From Liopterus haemorrhoidalis (Eukaryota; Arthropoda; Insecta; Coleoptera; Dytiscidae): a DNA stretch of 64,000 nucleotides. This document shows positions 11,223 through 23,032 of this stretch, in pieces. A program made the position numbers and the translations under genes. The notes beneath the pieces were generated by a model. That model was not told the DNA's origin, did no database searches, and worked only from the letters and a program-made list of their open reading frames with translations. The first letter of the stretch is position 1, and each line of letters starts with the position of its first letter. Location: positions 9,905,934-9,969,933 of the forward strand of contig OZ020616.1 of NCBI GenBank assembly GCA_963971575.1, written 5' to 3'.

Positions 11223-11560
11223 AGTAGTTAATTTTTCAATTACTTCATTGTAAACAATATTGGCATTTTTTTTTTTTTCGTATAAATAAACATTTTTTTA
11301 AGATTGGCTACTCTTGATAAAGTAACATAATTATTGTTCAAGTGAAAATACATCACTTTCCAAATATGCTCCAAAGAATTATATGAAGGGGAGCGTTGAT
11401 CCTTTTTCCCCCTGACACATCGACTAAAATATTCGCCCAGTCAAATGATAAAACTGTTTTAAACAACTAATTACTCGATTCAGATAAGATAAAGTGGAAA
11501 TCTGACTTCGGTATGACCTTCAGAATGTAATTTTAAAATAACACCTCAAACGTGAAATAA

Positions 11561-12754
11561 ACTCACTTAAAGTGAGTACTAGTACGCGTTTTAAATGGGT
11601 AGTGGAAAGGAAGAGAGGGTAGTAATACGCACTTATAGTGCGTACATAGGAATAAAACTCTTTTCTTGAGTGACGCCACAATAAAGCTTTAAAATTCAGG
11701 AAAAGTAAAAATGTTGATTGAACATCAGAAAAATAGTTTTTAAATTATTATAATCAATAATTTATACACTTTTTTGCCAATTTTCAATGCAATCCTTTTC
11801 CAGAATTTATGAAGCTTCATATTTTTCTGTAAATAATAAAATGCGATTATTATTATTTCTTGAATATATTTATTTAAAAAAATTTCAAACCTTTCAGTTA
11901 TTACAACTAAAATAATCATAATGATTAAGTATAAGTATGAACTTAGTTATCATCTAAAATTCAATAAATTATTCTAAACAATTTCTACGAATAATAGAAG
12001 ATAAAACTTATGATTTTCTCCTTAGTTACATTTTGAAACGTATTATTTTAGTATCTAAAATATAATGTAATTGTCTCGGTAATTATGTCGTATAATAGAA
12101 TCAATGTTAAATCTTTAAATATATCTAGAAGGTACCTAAATTAATCTGAGCGCATTTATTTCTAAAATAATGCAATCATCACATGTACTATTATTATATC
12201 GCATTTAAATTAAAACTGCATATTTGTATAACTAACTTTGAGGCTTCCGAACCTTCTTAAACAAAAACTATGCAAAAATAAATTCTGGCTTCAGCAGCCT
12301 CTCAATGCTACATTTCACTTTATTATTATTATTTTTCACTTTTACTTAACTTTAAATTCACTTATTAATCAGCAGTTACTTTGGCACTTTTTTTTAAATT
12401 TTTAATTGTCTAATAAACGTTAATATTGTACTATTATTTGGTTGTTTAGTTTTAAAGAGCTTATATGACAGGAAATTTAATATGTTAGGTTAGGTTACTC
12501 ACATATAACGCGTATTAAAAGTACGCATTTAAAATGAGTATTAGTACTCACATATAACGCGTAGTTTCAGTTCCGCTTTAGAAGTGAGTACTTGTACTCG
12601 TTTTACGTGAGTATTTTGAAGTACTCATTTATAACGAGTACTAGTACTCACTTCAAGTGCGTACACTTATCTCCTTCTTCAAAGTGAGTACAAGTACGCA
12701 CTTTAAATGAGTAATATAAAAAGTACTCATTTAAAAGGAGTACTATTACTCACT
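11561..12754. mobile_element. Element-like region bounded by clusters of palindromic 17-19-bp motifs
   Basis: The left cluster holds ACTCACTTAAAGTGAGT (11561-11577) and TACGCACTTATAGTGCGTA (11626-11644). The right cluster (12496-12754) holds many variants of TACTCATTTAAAATGAGTA and CATATAACGCGTA joined by AGTACTAGTAC. The interior is AT-rich and non-coding. Dense subterminal palindromes resemble transposase-binding arrays of non-autonomous DNA elements, but I could not define termini or a target duplication. Confidence 0.5.
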
Positions 12755-14287
12755 AAGATTTGCAGTGTATGGAACTCACAAGCTCCGCTTTCGTTCCATT
12801 TTATGTAATAACAAGAATAATAATAAAATCAAAAGAGTTGACGCTCCTTAATTAAAATTACTATCCAAGAAGTACCAAATCACTAGGTATCATACTCATC
12901 TCGTCTTAAAGGTGCACAGGAAATCAGGAAAAGGTCTAGATCTATTCTAATTGCCCTCATATTACGTATTATTATAGAGACCATTCATATAAAACGATTT
13001 TTCCATTTGGAAAATTCCACAAGCACTATATTTTATCGACATCATTATATTTGAGTATAATAAATCAAGTTTTTGTCGCCAATATAGTACAGTTCCGCAA
13101 TAAAGAAATGCAACAGCTTCAGAAAAACAATCGCATAATAAACTAGATCGGTTTTGGCACAAATATAAAATTCTTAGATATTTTTCCGAGCCAAATATTG
13201 TTATAAAATACTAAATAATGTCTATTGGTTTTCAGCCAAATTTGATAGAGTGGGCTTGAGGGTTGAGACAACAGTGCTTCTCAATCGTTTTGAAGTTATA
13301 TTTTGTTTTATGGATCGTAAAATTGTTGCGAATAATTTATTGGTTTTATTTGCATGATTAAAAATTGTAGAAACTATAAATATATTTAGTTGAGTTGTAA
13401 AATTTCAATACTCATACAGTGTTATAAATAAATTGGTAATATGCGACATATGTATGACTCTAGTACTCCCTCTGTCCTAAAATGTTTTTCGTTAAAGATT
13501 TTTCGTTATTTTTGTAAGTGTAATGATGTCAACTGGAAGCAATGCTTACAAAATTATAGACAATAATAATAGTCTAGTGCCTACGTCAAAAAGTACTGCA
13601 CTTGATGCTAATGGAACGCCATTTGACATACGTGTTCTTTATAAAAATTAAACCATTTTTACCCACAGCATCTATTGGTGAACTGAGACCAACTCAAGAT
13701 GGCGGAGTGGATAGCGCGCCAAGTACGATAACGATATCTAATTTTTACGATAGAGCGAAATAGCTGAATACTCATTTGTAAAAGAACTTTAGCTTTAATT
13801 TTTCGCTTAGTATGCGAATATTCGTCACTTTGTTTACAAGATATCATCCATAATTCATTCTGTGATCCAAAAGAGTGCTTTCCGAAATGTCTAACGAATT
13901 TCGTGTCAAATGGGTCGTTTTCTATTAATTTAATGTTGTAGATTACGAATTTGTAATCAAAATTACGAAAAATTTAAATTTTGATAGATTTTTTTCTCAA
14001 TTTTGAAACATGATGTTATAAAAAAAACTATATGACTGCAAATCTGCGTATATTTTAACATTTTGTTTCGATTCTTCCTAAATCTGTAGGGCATATCCTT
14101 GGCTACAAGATTATTGTTACAATTATGGTATAATTGTATTCTAATATCCTAATTCCTTGAGCGGCCTTCAGGCTGTGTAGGTCAAGGCTGCTGACGTACG
14201 GTTTAGGGAATTAAAGAATGTGCAGGTTGTTGATCTGATGCCACCCCAAGACTTATGTTGGCGTGTTTGTCAACATAAGTGTTGAAC
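12755..14287. other. Unassigned
   Basis: AT-rich DNA without a recognisable gene, terminal repeats or family motif. Small open frames (12962-13162, 13659-13847) have no supporting features. Confidence 0.4.
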
Positions 14288-14302
14288 TACATGTGTTGAT
14301 AA

Positions 14303-14602
14303 TATAATAATAATAAATGGCTAAACACCCCTACGGGGTTACGCCGCCCTTTGGGCTTTCTAAATCCTTTTTCAGGATGGATCAATTCCTATATCTCTCA
14401 TTAAATCTTCTTTGTGATCTCTCTCCAAAGTTGTCTGTTTCTAACTTTATTTCTCCATCTCGTAATTCCGGCCCTTTTCAGATCTTCTTCTACTTCTTGC
14501 ATCCATGTTAGCTTAGGTCTTCCCCGTTTTCTTTTCCTCCCTGGTTCCCACTGCAACGCTGAATAAGCTATAGACGATTCATCTCCTCGCCATACATGCC
14601 CT
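14303..14602 (-). mobile_element. 5'-truncated non-LTR retrotransposon insert, 15-bp TSD
   Basis: It is flanked by the exact repeat TACATGTGTTGATAA at 14288-14302 and 14603-14617, the hallmark of target-primed reverse transcription. The minus strand carries coding sequence (14401-14602: RKRKRGRPKLTWMQEVEEDL, then AGITRWRN and NRQLWREITKKI, stop), the C-terminus usual in RTE/craniofacial-development-protein-2-like elements. It ends in a short (ATA)n tail at 14306-14317. Only the last ~67 codons survive. The intact frame and TSD suggest a fairly recent, dead-on-arrival insertion. Confidence 0.85.
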
Positions 14603-14617
14603 TACATGTGTTGATAA

Positions 14618-16767
14618 ACATTATTTAATTGTGACGACTATGGTCTTTAATTGCTGCCAACAATTATACAAATAAATAATGTTTCCAAAACAATTGAGGT
14701 AGGATCTGACGTCATAGTGTCCTGGTTAATAGTGATAAAATGGTCTTAGGAAATAGAGTCAAGGTGATGGTAGTAATAGTCATTCTTGTGTCCAGTCATC
14801 AGTCCGCATTACGCTACCCAAGGACCAGCCCAGCTGTTGAAGTCACCAAGACGAGATGTGAGGGTTGTTTACAGGGCTTTTCCACGTGTTCGCCTCGTGC
14901 GGATACCTGAGGTGGTTCGACCGATCCTGGAGAAGTCGAGGCAAGAACGAGACTTCCATCAGCTTCTAAACGGACAACACCAACAGCCATTTTTCCAACA
15001 ATCATAGTCTGATATAAATTAATATTATATAATAAATTTTGTAGAAAAGATTCCATTCTTGACTTCACCCCGTGACAATATGCGCGGAATATTTCTCGGA
15101 GGGGCGCAGAATTTTAGACAGCGTATTATTTCGACACCTATTATATTGCTTTCGACAAAATCGGCCCTGTAAATTTCAAAAATTAAATAAAAAAGGCAGA
15201 TGACTTCGGGTATTGCCTGAAATAAATTAAAAAATCTGACATATCCGGTCAGAACGGCTATAAATTATGACATTTAAGTAAGATGGTCCATGCGTATTCG
15301 CGACTATAATTACCGAAACGGCGCCACTATCGCCTTGTGAACTTTTGACACAAAAAAGGATAGTCATCTGTCAACGTATGTAAACAGTATTGGTTTATAA
15401 TCAATTTTTGGTCTAATTTACGTTTTCTTGCTGTATACAGTATATTTAAATTATAACTGAGTATTAAAAAAGTGTATAAATATATGTGAATCCATTTTAT
15501 GATAAAATTTGCTGCTTGTAAATGAATATTTTCAGAGGTTATAATGTTGGTGCCGGCTTATACTCACAGAGAAAATAAAATGTTATACTTTGAACTTAAA
15601 ACATTTATTTGAATACTTAATATCTACACATATCTCAAGAAATTTTATAGAAAGAGAACTTTTAATTTATTCTACACAAGAAAACTGTCCAATATTTGCA
15701 AACTAACACAGTTATGGAACACTCCCATGAAATAACAAGGGGTTTTAATTATATTAACAATAATTTACACAACATTAAACGATTTTCTTGCACATGTGAG
15801 ACAGGGAAAATGAAAAATTCAACGTTAAAAACTTGTTTAAAATCATCTGAACAGTATAAATTCTCTTCAATAGAAACAAAATTTTAGAATCACCGATAAT
15901 CTTTCAATCTAATATTCGTAATTAATAATAATATTAATATTAATATTAACAATTAACAATTAACAATTAATATTAATATTATGTTCTTCCTGTTATTGAC
16001 TACCATACACACAACAAGGAGTATTTAATCTTTTTTGCTTAAATTTATCACTTTATTCGCTGTAAAAATGGAGTGAGAATGGACAGAAACAATAAAACAC
16101 ATGGTGTTTTATTGTTTCTGAATTATACGTAAACAATGACAGTAACATTTTTCGAAGTGTTCGCTTTTTTGCCGCTAGAGGGATACGCGTTAAGTTGAGT
16201 CACCAATATGGAATGCCTATTATGGGAAAAGTTTGACGCTACTGTTTGAGACCGACTGTTTAGCCTGACTTAAATGGAGCGAACTTTTAATCGTTCTAAA
16301 CCGACACAGTCAAGCAAAACGAATAATGAAGAACATTAGAGATCGGTTTTATTGTCACATTTGAAAAAAAATTAGAGAAGGAAATGAAGTAACTATTTCA
16401 GTTGTGTTTATTGTTTTTTTGAATCTAGAACAAAATTTACTTTGCAGTAAAAATAAAATAAATTATTTTACATTTTTAAAACAGACATAATATAAACTAG
16501 CGTCTACTTGAAAGAAACAATTCCAGAACACACCTGTAGACATCTCTTTGTGAAACAAAGAAACGTAGTTGTGAAGATGTTTATATATCAGACTAATCAT
16601 AACGTAGCCTCAGGTACACATTTATATTTCTGTATGAATTTTAATGTAAACCACAGGAAATTGTATATTTTTGTAGTTTTCTATTTTGTGTTTATATTCA
16701 ATAAAACGTTTGACAAATTTAACTAGAGCAAGGGTGTATCGTTGATGTTCATCAATAGTCTCAGTAA
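14618..16767. other. Unassigned, includes one perfect hairpin
   Basis: No gene is supported. The frames at 14786-15068 sit in a more GC-rich patch but match nothing I know. At 16084-16120 two 17-base arms (CAGAAACAATAAAACAC and its complement) flank ATG, a perfect hairpin. 15915-15985 is simple TTAATATTAA-type sequence. Confidence 0.45.
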
Positions 16768-17537
16768 AGGCTAGTAGACATGTTGCGCGATTCTGGTTTC
16801 TGAAACGTGTCTCAGGTTGTCTACGAGACATGTCTATAAACCAATCCCCGTCTACGGGCCTGTTGCGAGACCAAAAATTGCAGGTCTAAAGTCTCCCGAT
16901 CGTAATGGAAGACCACATGCAACGTTAGACATGTTGCGCAACATTTTGACAAAGTGGACGTCACTTGGCGTCTACAGGCGAGACACCTCTGGTACCATTT
17001 TCGATATTGCTTGCTTAGATATTCTGAAGGTGTACATGAGGCTCGTGAATGAGTTTCCACTTTCTAGGAAACGCAGTGTGACTGCCAGTCGAAGAAAAGC
17101 CGGTATGGTTTCTCTAAATTTTGTATCTTGCTTCATTATTATCCCTGCAACCATCAGAAGCAAATGTTCAAAATCAGTAGGCGCCAGCCGGGTGAAATTC
17201 CGAAAACCCATGGCGTCTTCCAGTCTTAATTTATTTAATAATGCATTACCGAACCTAGGTCCTTCTGTAAGCACTTCACACGTCCACCAACGTTTACGTT
17301 TTCGCGTTCTTTCACTTGTAATTAGCACTAAGCAGGAACTCATTTCACACAAAACAATGTCCTCCGTGGTGGACTGCGAAGATGAGACTGAGAAATTCAC
17401 ATCGTAGTGTGGACGCTAGACGAGACAAAGAGCGGTGTCTCTAGGTGGACTATAGATCGTGTCTATAGACCGTCTCTAGACAGTCTTTACATCTATAGAT
17501 AAATCGCGCAACATGATCTACTAGTGTGTACTAGCCT
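16768..17537 (-). mobile_element. PIF/Harbinger element, internally deleted
   Basis: It is flanked by the 3-bp target TAA (16765-16767 and 17538-17540), as expected for PIF/Harbinger. Termini are AGGCTAGTA...TACTAGCCT, and the subterminal CATGTTGCGCGATT is repeated inverted at the right (AATCGCGCAACATG). At 770 bp it is too short for the two-gene autonomous form; no Myb-like second ORF is visible. Confidence 0.85.
16972..17400 (-). pseudogene. Harbinger transposase N-terminal fragment
   Basis: The minus-strand frame reads GFRNFTRLAPTDFEHLLLMV then AIRETIP-like KFRETIPAFLRLAVTLRFLE, GNSFTSLMYTFRISKQAIS and KMVPEV. This is the conserved N-terminal domain of PIF/Harbinger (HARBI1-like) nucleases, preceding the DDE nuclease core. 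The catalytic domain is missing, and the upstream 40 residues are unlike the family. No ATG lies at the frame start; the first in-frame ATG is near 17343. A second reading frame below 17060 shows no nuclease motif. Non-functional remnant inside a non-autonomous derivative. Confidence 0.8.
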
Positions 17538-17540
17538 TAA

Positions 17541-17666
17541 GAATAGCAAGCGCCGCAAAGTTGGTAAATTTTTAGAATTCATAAAAAATGTACTTATCGT
17601 TGCAATTAACGCACAAATATTATAATAACTTCAATTCTACTAATTTACCAAAATATACGATTATTT

Positions 17667-17697
<31 letters not shown>

Positions 17698-18900
17698 TTT
17701 TTTTGGTTTTCCATGAACTTGCTGAAATGGTATTATCCTCAACAATTATAGACATATTTGCTTTGGAGGTTTTCATGTTTTTTTGTAAAGACTTGCTTAA
17801 AGATGGCAAACAATTTCAAATGACTCGGACATAGAGTAGAAAAATTGCAATTTGAGGAAATATATGAATATATTAAAGATGAGTTTCATCAAATGACGCG
17901 GGGGAGCAAGTGTTGACTAGAAATCGGTCATAATCCGGGAGAGAACGTTGCATTTTTGATGGTCATTACGCAGCTGACGCTTAAATCATCAACTTACTAC
18001 CCGAAAGGAATAATTTCCAATAGGAATCAGGGTGAAATGACAGATCACTTGAAACGCTGCCTCCCGGACTATCACGATGCGTCGGGTGGCGAGCTTTTTT
18101 CAGTACTGCCAACAGGCTGAACTGGATCATTTGGATCGGGTGTTTCGCGAGAGTGTCTCATCGCGTCGGGTGTTAATATCGTGTTTCTAATCCATAAAAA
18201 ACAATGGAAAATAGCAAAATTTGATTTGAGTCAACACACTGTTTCTTTGCGTTGCACCTTAAGACTGTTACTAATTTTATTTTAGATTATTTTATATAAG
18301 AAACTTGTAATCTGTAATATTTACTTTGCTCTTAAACAGTATATCTAGAAAAATCACGCCACTCTTTCATCTGTATTTACTTTCTGCGATATCTTTAAAA
18401 TAAGACGTTTCGTTAGAATAGCTCTAGGTCATAAAAAGAGATTGATGAGTGTTACAACAGATCAGGGGTGTGGGAGAGGGATATTTTAAAGTAACTATTC
18501 GCGTACATACCTAATATGAGCACAGAATTGCTTGTCTGCTAGCAACTATCTGAGATCTTGATTTATCACCGTTTTTGTAAGAAAGTTTGTATAATAATAG
18601 TATGTTAGTACAATGTTATGATAGTAATAAACGGTCCACAACATATTCTGGTATAACATACTGGGGATATCTGTAAAGCAGAGAAATTAGTTAGATGAAA
18701 TAGACTGTTGCATGACACAAACAATATATTTTTTATTATAACTTGTAATAAAACCTCAGAGTAAGGTAAGGTATTTCGTCAAATATGTTTTTTTTTCTAC
18801 ACACTTTTACACGAATAGTAAATAAAATGTATTAAATTAGGTGATAGTATTGTTTGAAACGTACAAAAATTCTCTAGTGAAAATTTACTTCTTTAGTTTA
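17541..18900. other. Unassigned, with (ATTT)n
   Basis: A perfect (ATTT)n tract is at about 17664-17700. The rest has no gene-like frame or terminal repeats that I can see. Confidence 0.4.
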
Positions 18901-20323
18901 TGTTGGGCCCGCTAGGCGCCCCAAGTTCCTTATTTTGTAATTTTAATTAATTTAAATGTTAAATACATAATTTCCGTATATTTTCTATGTTTTAGGCCAA
19001 CTAGGGCCATCTACAAATTTTTCCTTGCAGTTTTATGCAATTCTAATTCATTAATTAACCGCAATTAACAGGTCGCTGATTGTTCATTATCAATTTACCT
19101 GTTCGTTATAATAAAGTTTCTCCAGACCGCATGGTAATATAACCTAAAAATCAGTGTTTTTCTTCTCGGCTATTTTTTTTGCCGTGTATATTTCGGATTT
19201 ACGACCCGAAATATCAGTGATTTAAACCGCCTTTGTCAGATTTACAACCTGACAAATCATATAGTGCATCTTATAAATTAGCGTGAAAACCAGATCAGCT
19301 GTTATTTGCTCCAGAAGAGATATCCGTCTCCTCAGGAAGATCCAGAATCCAGCTAAGTGTCGAACACTAGTTTTATTCTATTCATTGTAAAAAAAATATT
19401 CTATTTTGAATTTTGTTTTAGAGAATATTGTTTATTATAGTAGTTCATTCCGAACTTACTTAATTTTCAGTTTAAGATTTATTATTGTTGTTAAATTCTT
19501 AAGTATAGCCTTCAGCTAATATATTTTAGTAACAATAATACTGCATATTATTGATAATTTGCAGATATTAATGTTCTAGTATTAACATTCATTTATTGTA
19601 GTTTATTTACATGTACCTTCAGCTGATATTTATTTATGTATTAATGCAATTTAACCATTTGTTTGTTGCATATTTATTTGTAGTTCAATTAATATTGAAC
19701 TAAGGCTTGGTTTTCACCACAACACATTTATTTATAGTGTTAATTATAAGTTTTGTACAGTTTATCATTTGTATTGTGTCCGACAAAGTACACTGGCCAG
19801 CTTACATTGCACCGTATCTTGCCAGGTGTGCTTTACATCCAGTGAGTTGAGTCCACGTAATTTTTGTATGTTAGGTACATCGTCGGTAGGAGTCATCGAG
19901 GGAAACATCAAGTATTGACTCCTCCTTTCACCTTATTTGTGGACCTGGACTTTAACCCTTCTCTCCCCAGCGAGGGCTACCACTCCTTTGTGCAGTCTCC
20001 TAGATTTGCCCCTAGGAGCAGAAGAGTTAAAATCCCCCTTCTTTCCTTAAGGTTGAAACCGGCGGTTACTCAACTCACTGCGCGTACGTCCGCGACACAA
20101 TAGACCACTCTAGTTACCAGCGCGCTGCGCTCCCAATATATATCGGTCCTTCGAGTTTACAATCGTCGACCATTGTGTAACGCTGTCTTGTTCTACGGTT
20201 ACCACCAAACGTAGGCGGGCGCTACAGTTTAGTTTAGTCTAGTGTATCATACACAATAAAATCTTGATTCAACTTATTTGTGTGTTTTATTGTTCAAACT
20301 TTAGTTTTTTATAATTAGGAACA
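18901..20323 (+). mobile_element. Possible solo LTR (weak)
   Basis: It starts TGTTGGGCCCGCTAGGCGCC and can be ended at AGGAACA (20323), giving TG...CA-type ends. Near the 3' side a TATATAT box (20139) is followed by CGCGCTACAG-type GC-rich text, AATAAA (20252) and a GT-rich TTTGTGTGTTTTATTG, the promoter-R-polyadenylation order of an LTR. No matching second LTR, tRNA primer site or target duplication was found, and the 79-aa frame at 19864-20103 is unrecognised. It could equally be a host promoter/terminator region. Confidence 0.3.
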
Positions 20324-20589
20324 TCATCATACACTTCAAATTATGAGGCACTAGCTCAGGGCATACAGTACCTACTACACTGACCAAATTACAATAGAAA
20401 TACTGTTTTAGTCTGTCAAATTTTCGGGTAGATGTTACTTTTATTTCTAGTGTTGTAACTATGAATTTCTTCATACGCAAATAGATCCGATTTTTTTTGT
20501 GCTTACATTAGACTTAGAAAAATGTTCAAAGGAGGCAGAGTCATAATATTAAGGTCGACAAAATGTAGACGACTTGCTGAGCCCTGTAC

Positions 20590-21315
20590 GAAATGCGTGT
20601 AATTATTCATAATGCCCAGAGTTGTAGTAACCCATAAGAAATATGTGGCTGAAATAACCCAAAGTCTGCCTTCAGAAGAATGGACTTAGAAATAGAATTA
20701 GCCACATGCCTTAGAAAGTAAATTGATTTACACAAAGTATTGCATAAATGAATAATGTGTTGATCGCACGTAAATTTTGGATCTACGCAAATATCAAGCA
20801 ATTTTACACTTGCTTTATTTTCATAGATGTGATTTCTTAATCTGATGAACATGTTTTGAGTTTTGTCTTTGCTTCCTCGACACAGTTACCAGTATTAAAT
20901 AATAGCTGAATATAGTCTCAAAACGAAATTAGAATCATCTGCATATAAAATATTTTAATTTTTATGCAGATAAGTAATATATTAGATTTGGAATTTGTGA
21001 AATTGGATGAAAGTAAGTCATTATTGTACATAATAAACAAAAAGGGTGCTAGAATTGATCCCTGTGGAACTCCAAAATAAACAAAATGATACATAATAAT
21101 TTATTATTAAACTAAACGTATTGAGTTTTATTTAAAAATATGATTCTAAAAGGGCACACCAAGTGTTAAAACATATAAAGAGAATTTTTCCAGTAATATA
21201 GTGGGATATGCGCAATCAAAAGCTTTACTTAGATCATAAAATGACGCAATACAGTCTTGAAAGGAAAACTTCTGTTTAGAAGAAACATTGACGCGCCTTG
21301 TTGAAATTAGAGTGT
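20590..21315 (-). pseudogene. Non-LTR reverse transcriptase fragment
   Basis: On the minus strand, in order: FYDLSKAFDC (RT motif A, catalytic Asp) near 21235, GVPQGSILAPFLF near 21060, YADDSN (motif C catalytic pair) near 20940, and then VKLLDICVDPKFTCDQHI (the xFLGxxxDxxLxW..H block) near 20790. Stops and frame changes occur between motifs (for example after LLLN), so it is dead. Neither the endonuclease nor the 3' tail is attached. The upstream side is cut by the (ATT)n end of the next element. The GVPQGS motif fits the Jockey/CR1 range of clades rather than RTE. Confidence 0.8.
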
Positions 21316-21317
21316 AA

Positions 21318-21321
21318 TTAA

Positions 21322-21363
<42 letters not shown>

Positions 21364-22345
21364 ACCTTTATTAATTAATTTGTTTGTAGAATACAATGAT
21401 CATTATTTAATACGTAAAAATATACACTATTTTCATTCATAATTGTGTAGGTACAAAAATAAATCTGCTCAAGCAGATTGTACACCACTTAGACTGAGTC
21501 TGTGTGTGGTATCATATTAAAACATTATTATCACAGTGTCAGTTTTATAATTTACTCTGTTTATAAAATATGTTTAGAGTAAAAATATTAATTAATTAGC
21601 ATTAATAATTTATATCTTAATATTTGCTGTAAATGTTAAAGCAAAGTAATAAAAATAGAAAACAATATTTGTAGATAAATCATAAATCGTCAAATTTAGC
21701 AGAATTTAGCAAATAAACAAAAAATAAAATATAAAAAAAAATTAAGTAAATAAAGAAAATAAAAACAAATGTACAGTGTACTAAGTATACAAAAAAAAAA
21801 ACACTAAATAAAATAATTAAATAAATAAATAAAATAAAATAAGATAAATTAAGACAAGATAAGTGAATGAAACAAAACAAGTTATGGTTATGTTAAGGAT
21901 GTCTTGTAATACCCAATAATACATTTGCACATTATTATTATTTTTCCCTGTATTCTCTTATCAGTTACCAAATATTTCTAGTAGATCTACGTTAGTTAGT
22001 TGCTTTATGAATTGCTTAGCCCTTGTATTAAAATTTTTAGCGTGTACAGTTAAATTATTAATGTTTAAAAAGTATTGAAATTTATTGAAAATTATTGGCG
22101 CAAAATATAAAAAGCTTTTTTGACAAATATTTTTATTTACTTTTTTTGGTACAACTTGTTCTTTTTGTCTGGTACTGTAACTATGGTTAGGGTAATTGAT
22201 AGCATCAGAGTTCTTTCCTAAATATTTTAAGATAGAGAGCGAATATAATTGTGATATTTGATTTATTTTAGATTCACAGAATAATATATTAGATGGATAA
22301 GTGATACTTTTATAATACATTGTTTTAATAATTCTCTTTTGCAAA
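21318..22345 (-). mobile_element. Jockey-type non-LTR 3' end with (TAA)n tail
   Basis: The coding remnant 21961-22344 (minus) reads QISQLYSLSILKYL then HSYSTRQKEQVVPK and FAPIIFNKF, the C-terminal region after RT in Jockey/CR1-like elements (the HNYNTR block). A ~600-bp AT-rich 3' UTR follows and ends in (ATT)n at 21322-21360, the typical tail. It is 5'-truncated. It abuts and probably inserted beside the RT fragment 20590-21315. A related copy is at 56846-57684. Confidence 0.75.
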
Positions 22346-22927
22346 GTTATAATTTTTTAATTAAATCTATTTTGAAATTATGTATTAATTTGTATTTTGT
22401 GTATTAATAAATATGTTCCACTATAAATTTGTTTGAAAAAAACATATGGCCGATCGACCATAACTCGTTATTATGCTCTTGGGTAGAAAAAAGTTGGCAC
22501 CTCTGGTCTATTATATATTAGTTCATATGATACTTTCAATGTTTTTCATGATTGTAAAACGAACTTTGACTTTACTCAGGTATTGTCGTAGCTTTCAGTT
22601 TAATTAAGTTTTATTTTATTAATTAAGAGATTGGAGTGCTTATGGGGTTAGCTTTGATCTCTTGTATAAAAGGAATAAGTACGCCGTTAATAATATAATG
22701 GATGCCATTTTAATTTAAGTTTTGAATAAATTATAACAAAAGTTAAGAAATACAAATTAAAGGAAACTACCTCTTTAATTAGTAGTTACATTTTGTATTT
22801 CAACAAAATGGATACTAAAGAAAATAAGGTTTATGCTTTGATAAAATATTAGCAAATCCATAACACGCTTTTGGTGTGGTGGTATGTAACTATATTTTTG
22901 ATAATGCGACGAACCATACACCTTTCA
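22346..22927. other. Unassigned, one hAT-like end
   Basis: GTAGAAAAAAGTTGGCACCTCTGGTC at about 22483-22508 (split here as two parts) looks like a hAT right terminus (...GGCACCTCTG). No partner end was found. The remainder is AT-rich and featureless. Confidence 0.35.
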
Positions 22928-23032
22928 CCCTACACCAGGGGTCGGCAGACCGCAGCTCGCGAGCCGCATGCGGCTCTTGAGGATGTGCGTGTGGCTCTTT
23001 GAATTAAGTGAATGAATAAAATTTAGAAAATA

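Noticed and set aside
14786..15068. Overlapping frames of 73 and 84 aa in a GC-richer patch
   Set aside because: Neither shows a motif, start context or relation to neighbours; frames on both strands are expected in GC-rich sequence.
21680..21880. Hydrophobic 66-aa minus-strand frame resembling a membrane protein
   Set aside because: Low-complexity AT-rich 3' UTR of the non-LTR element; Phe/Leu/Ile richness comes from base composition.
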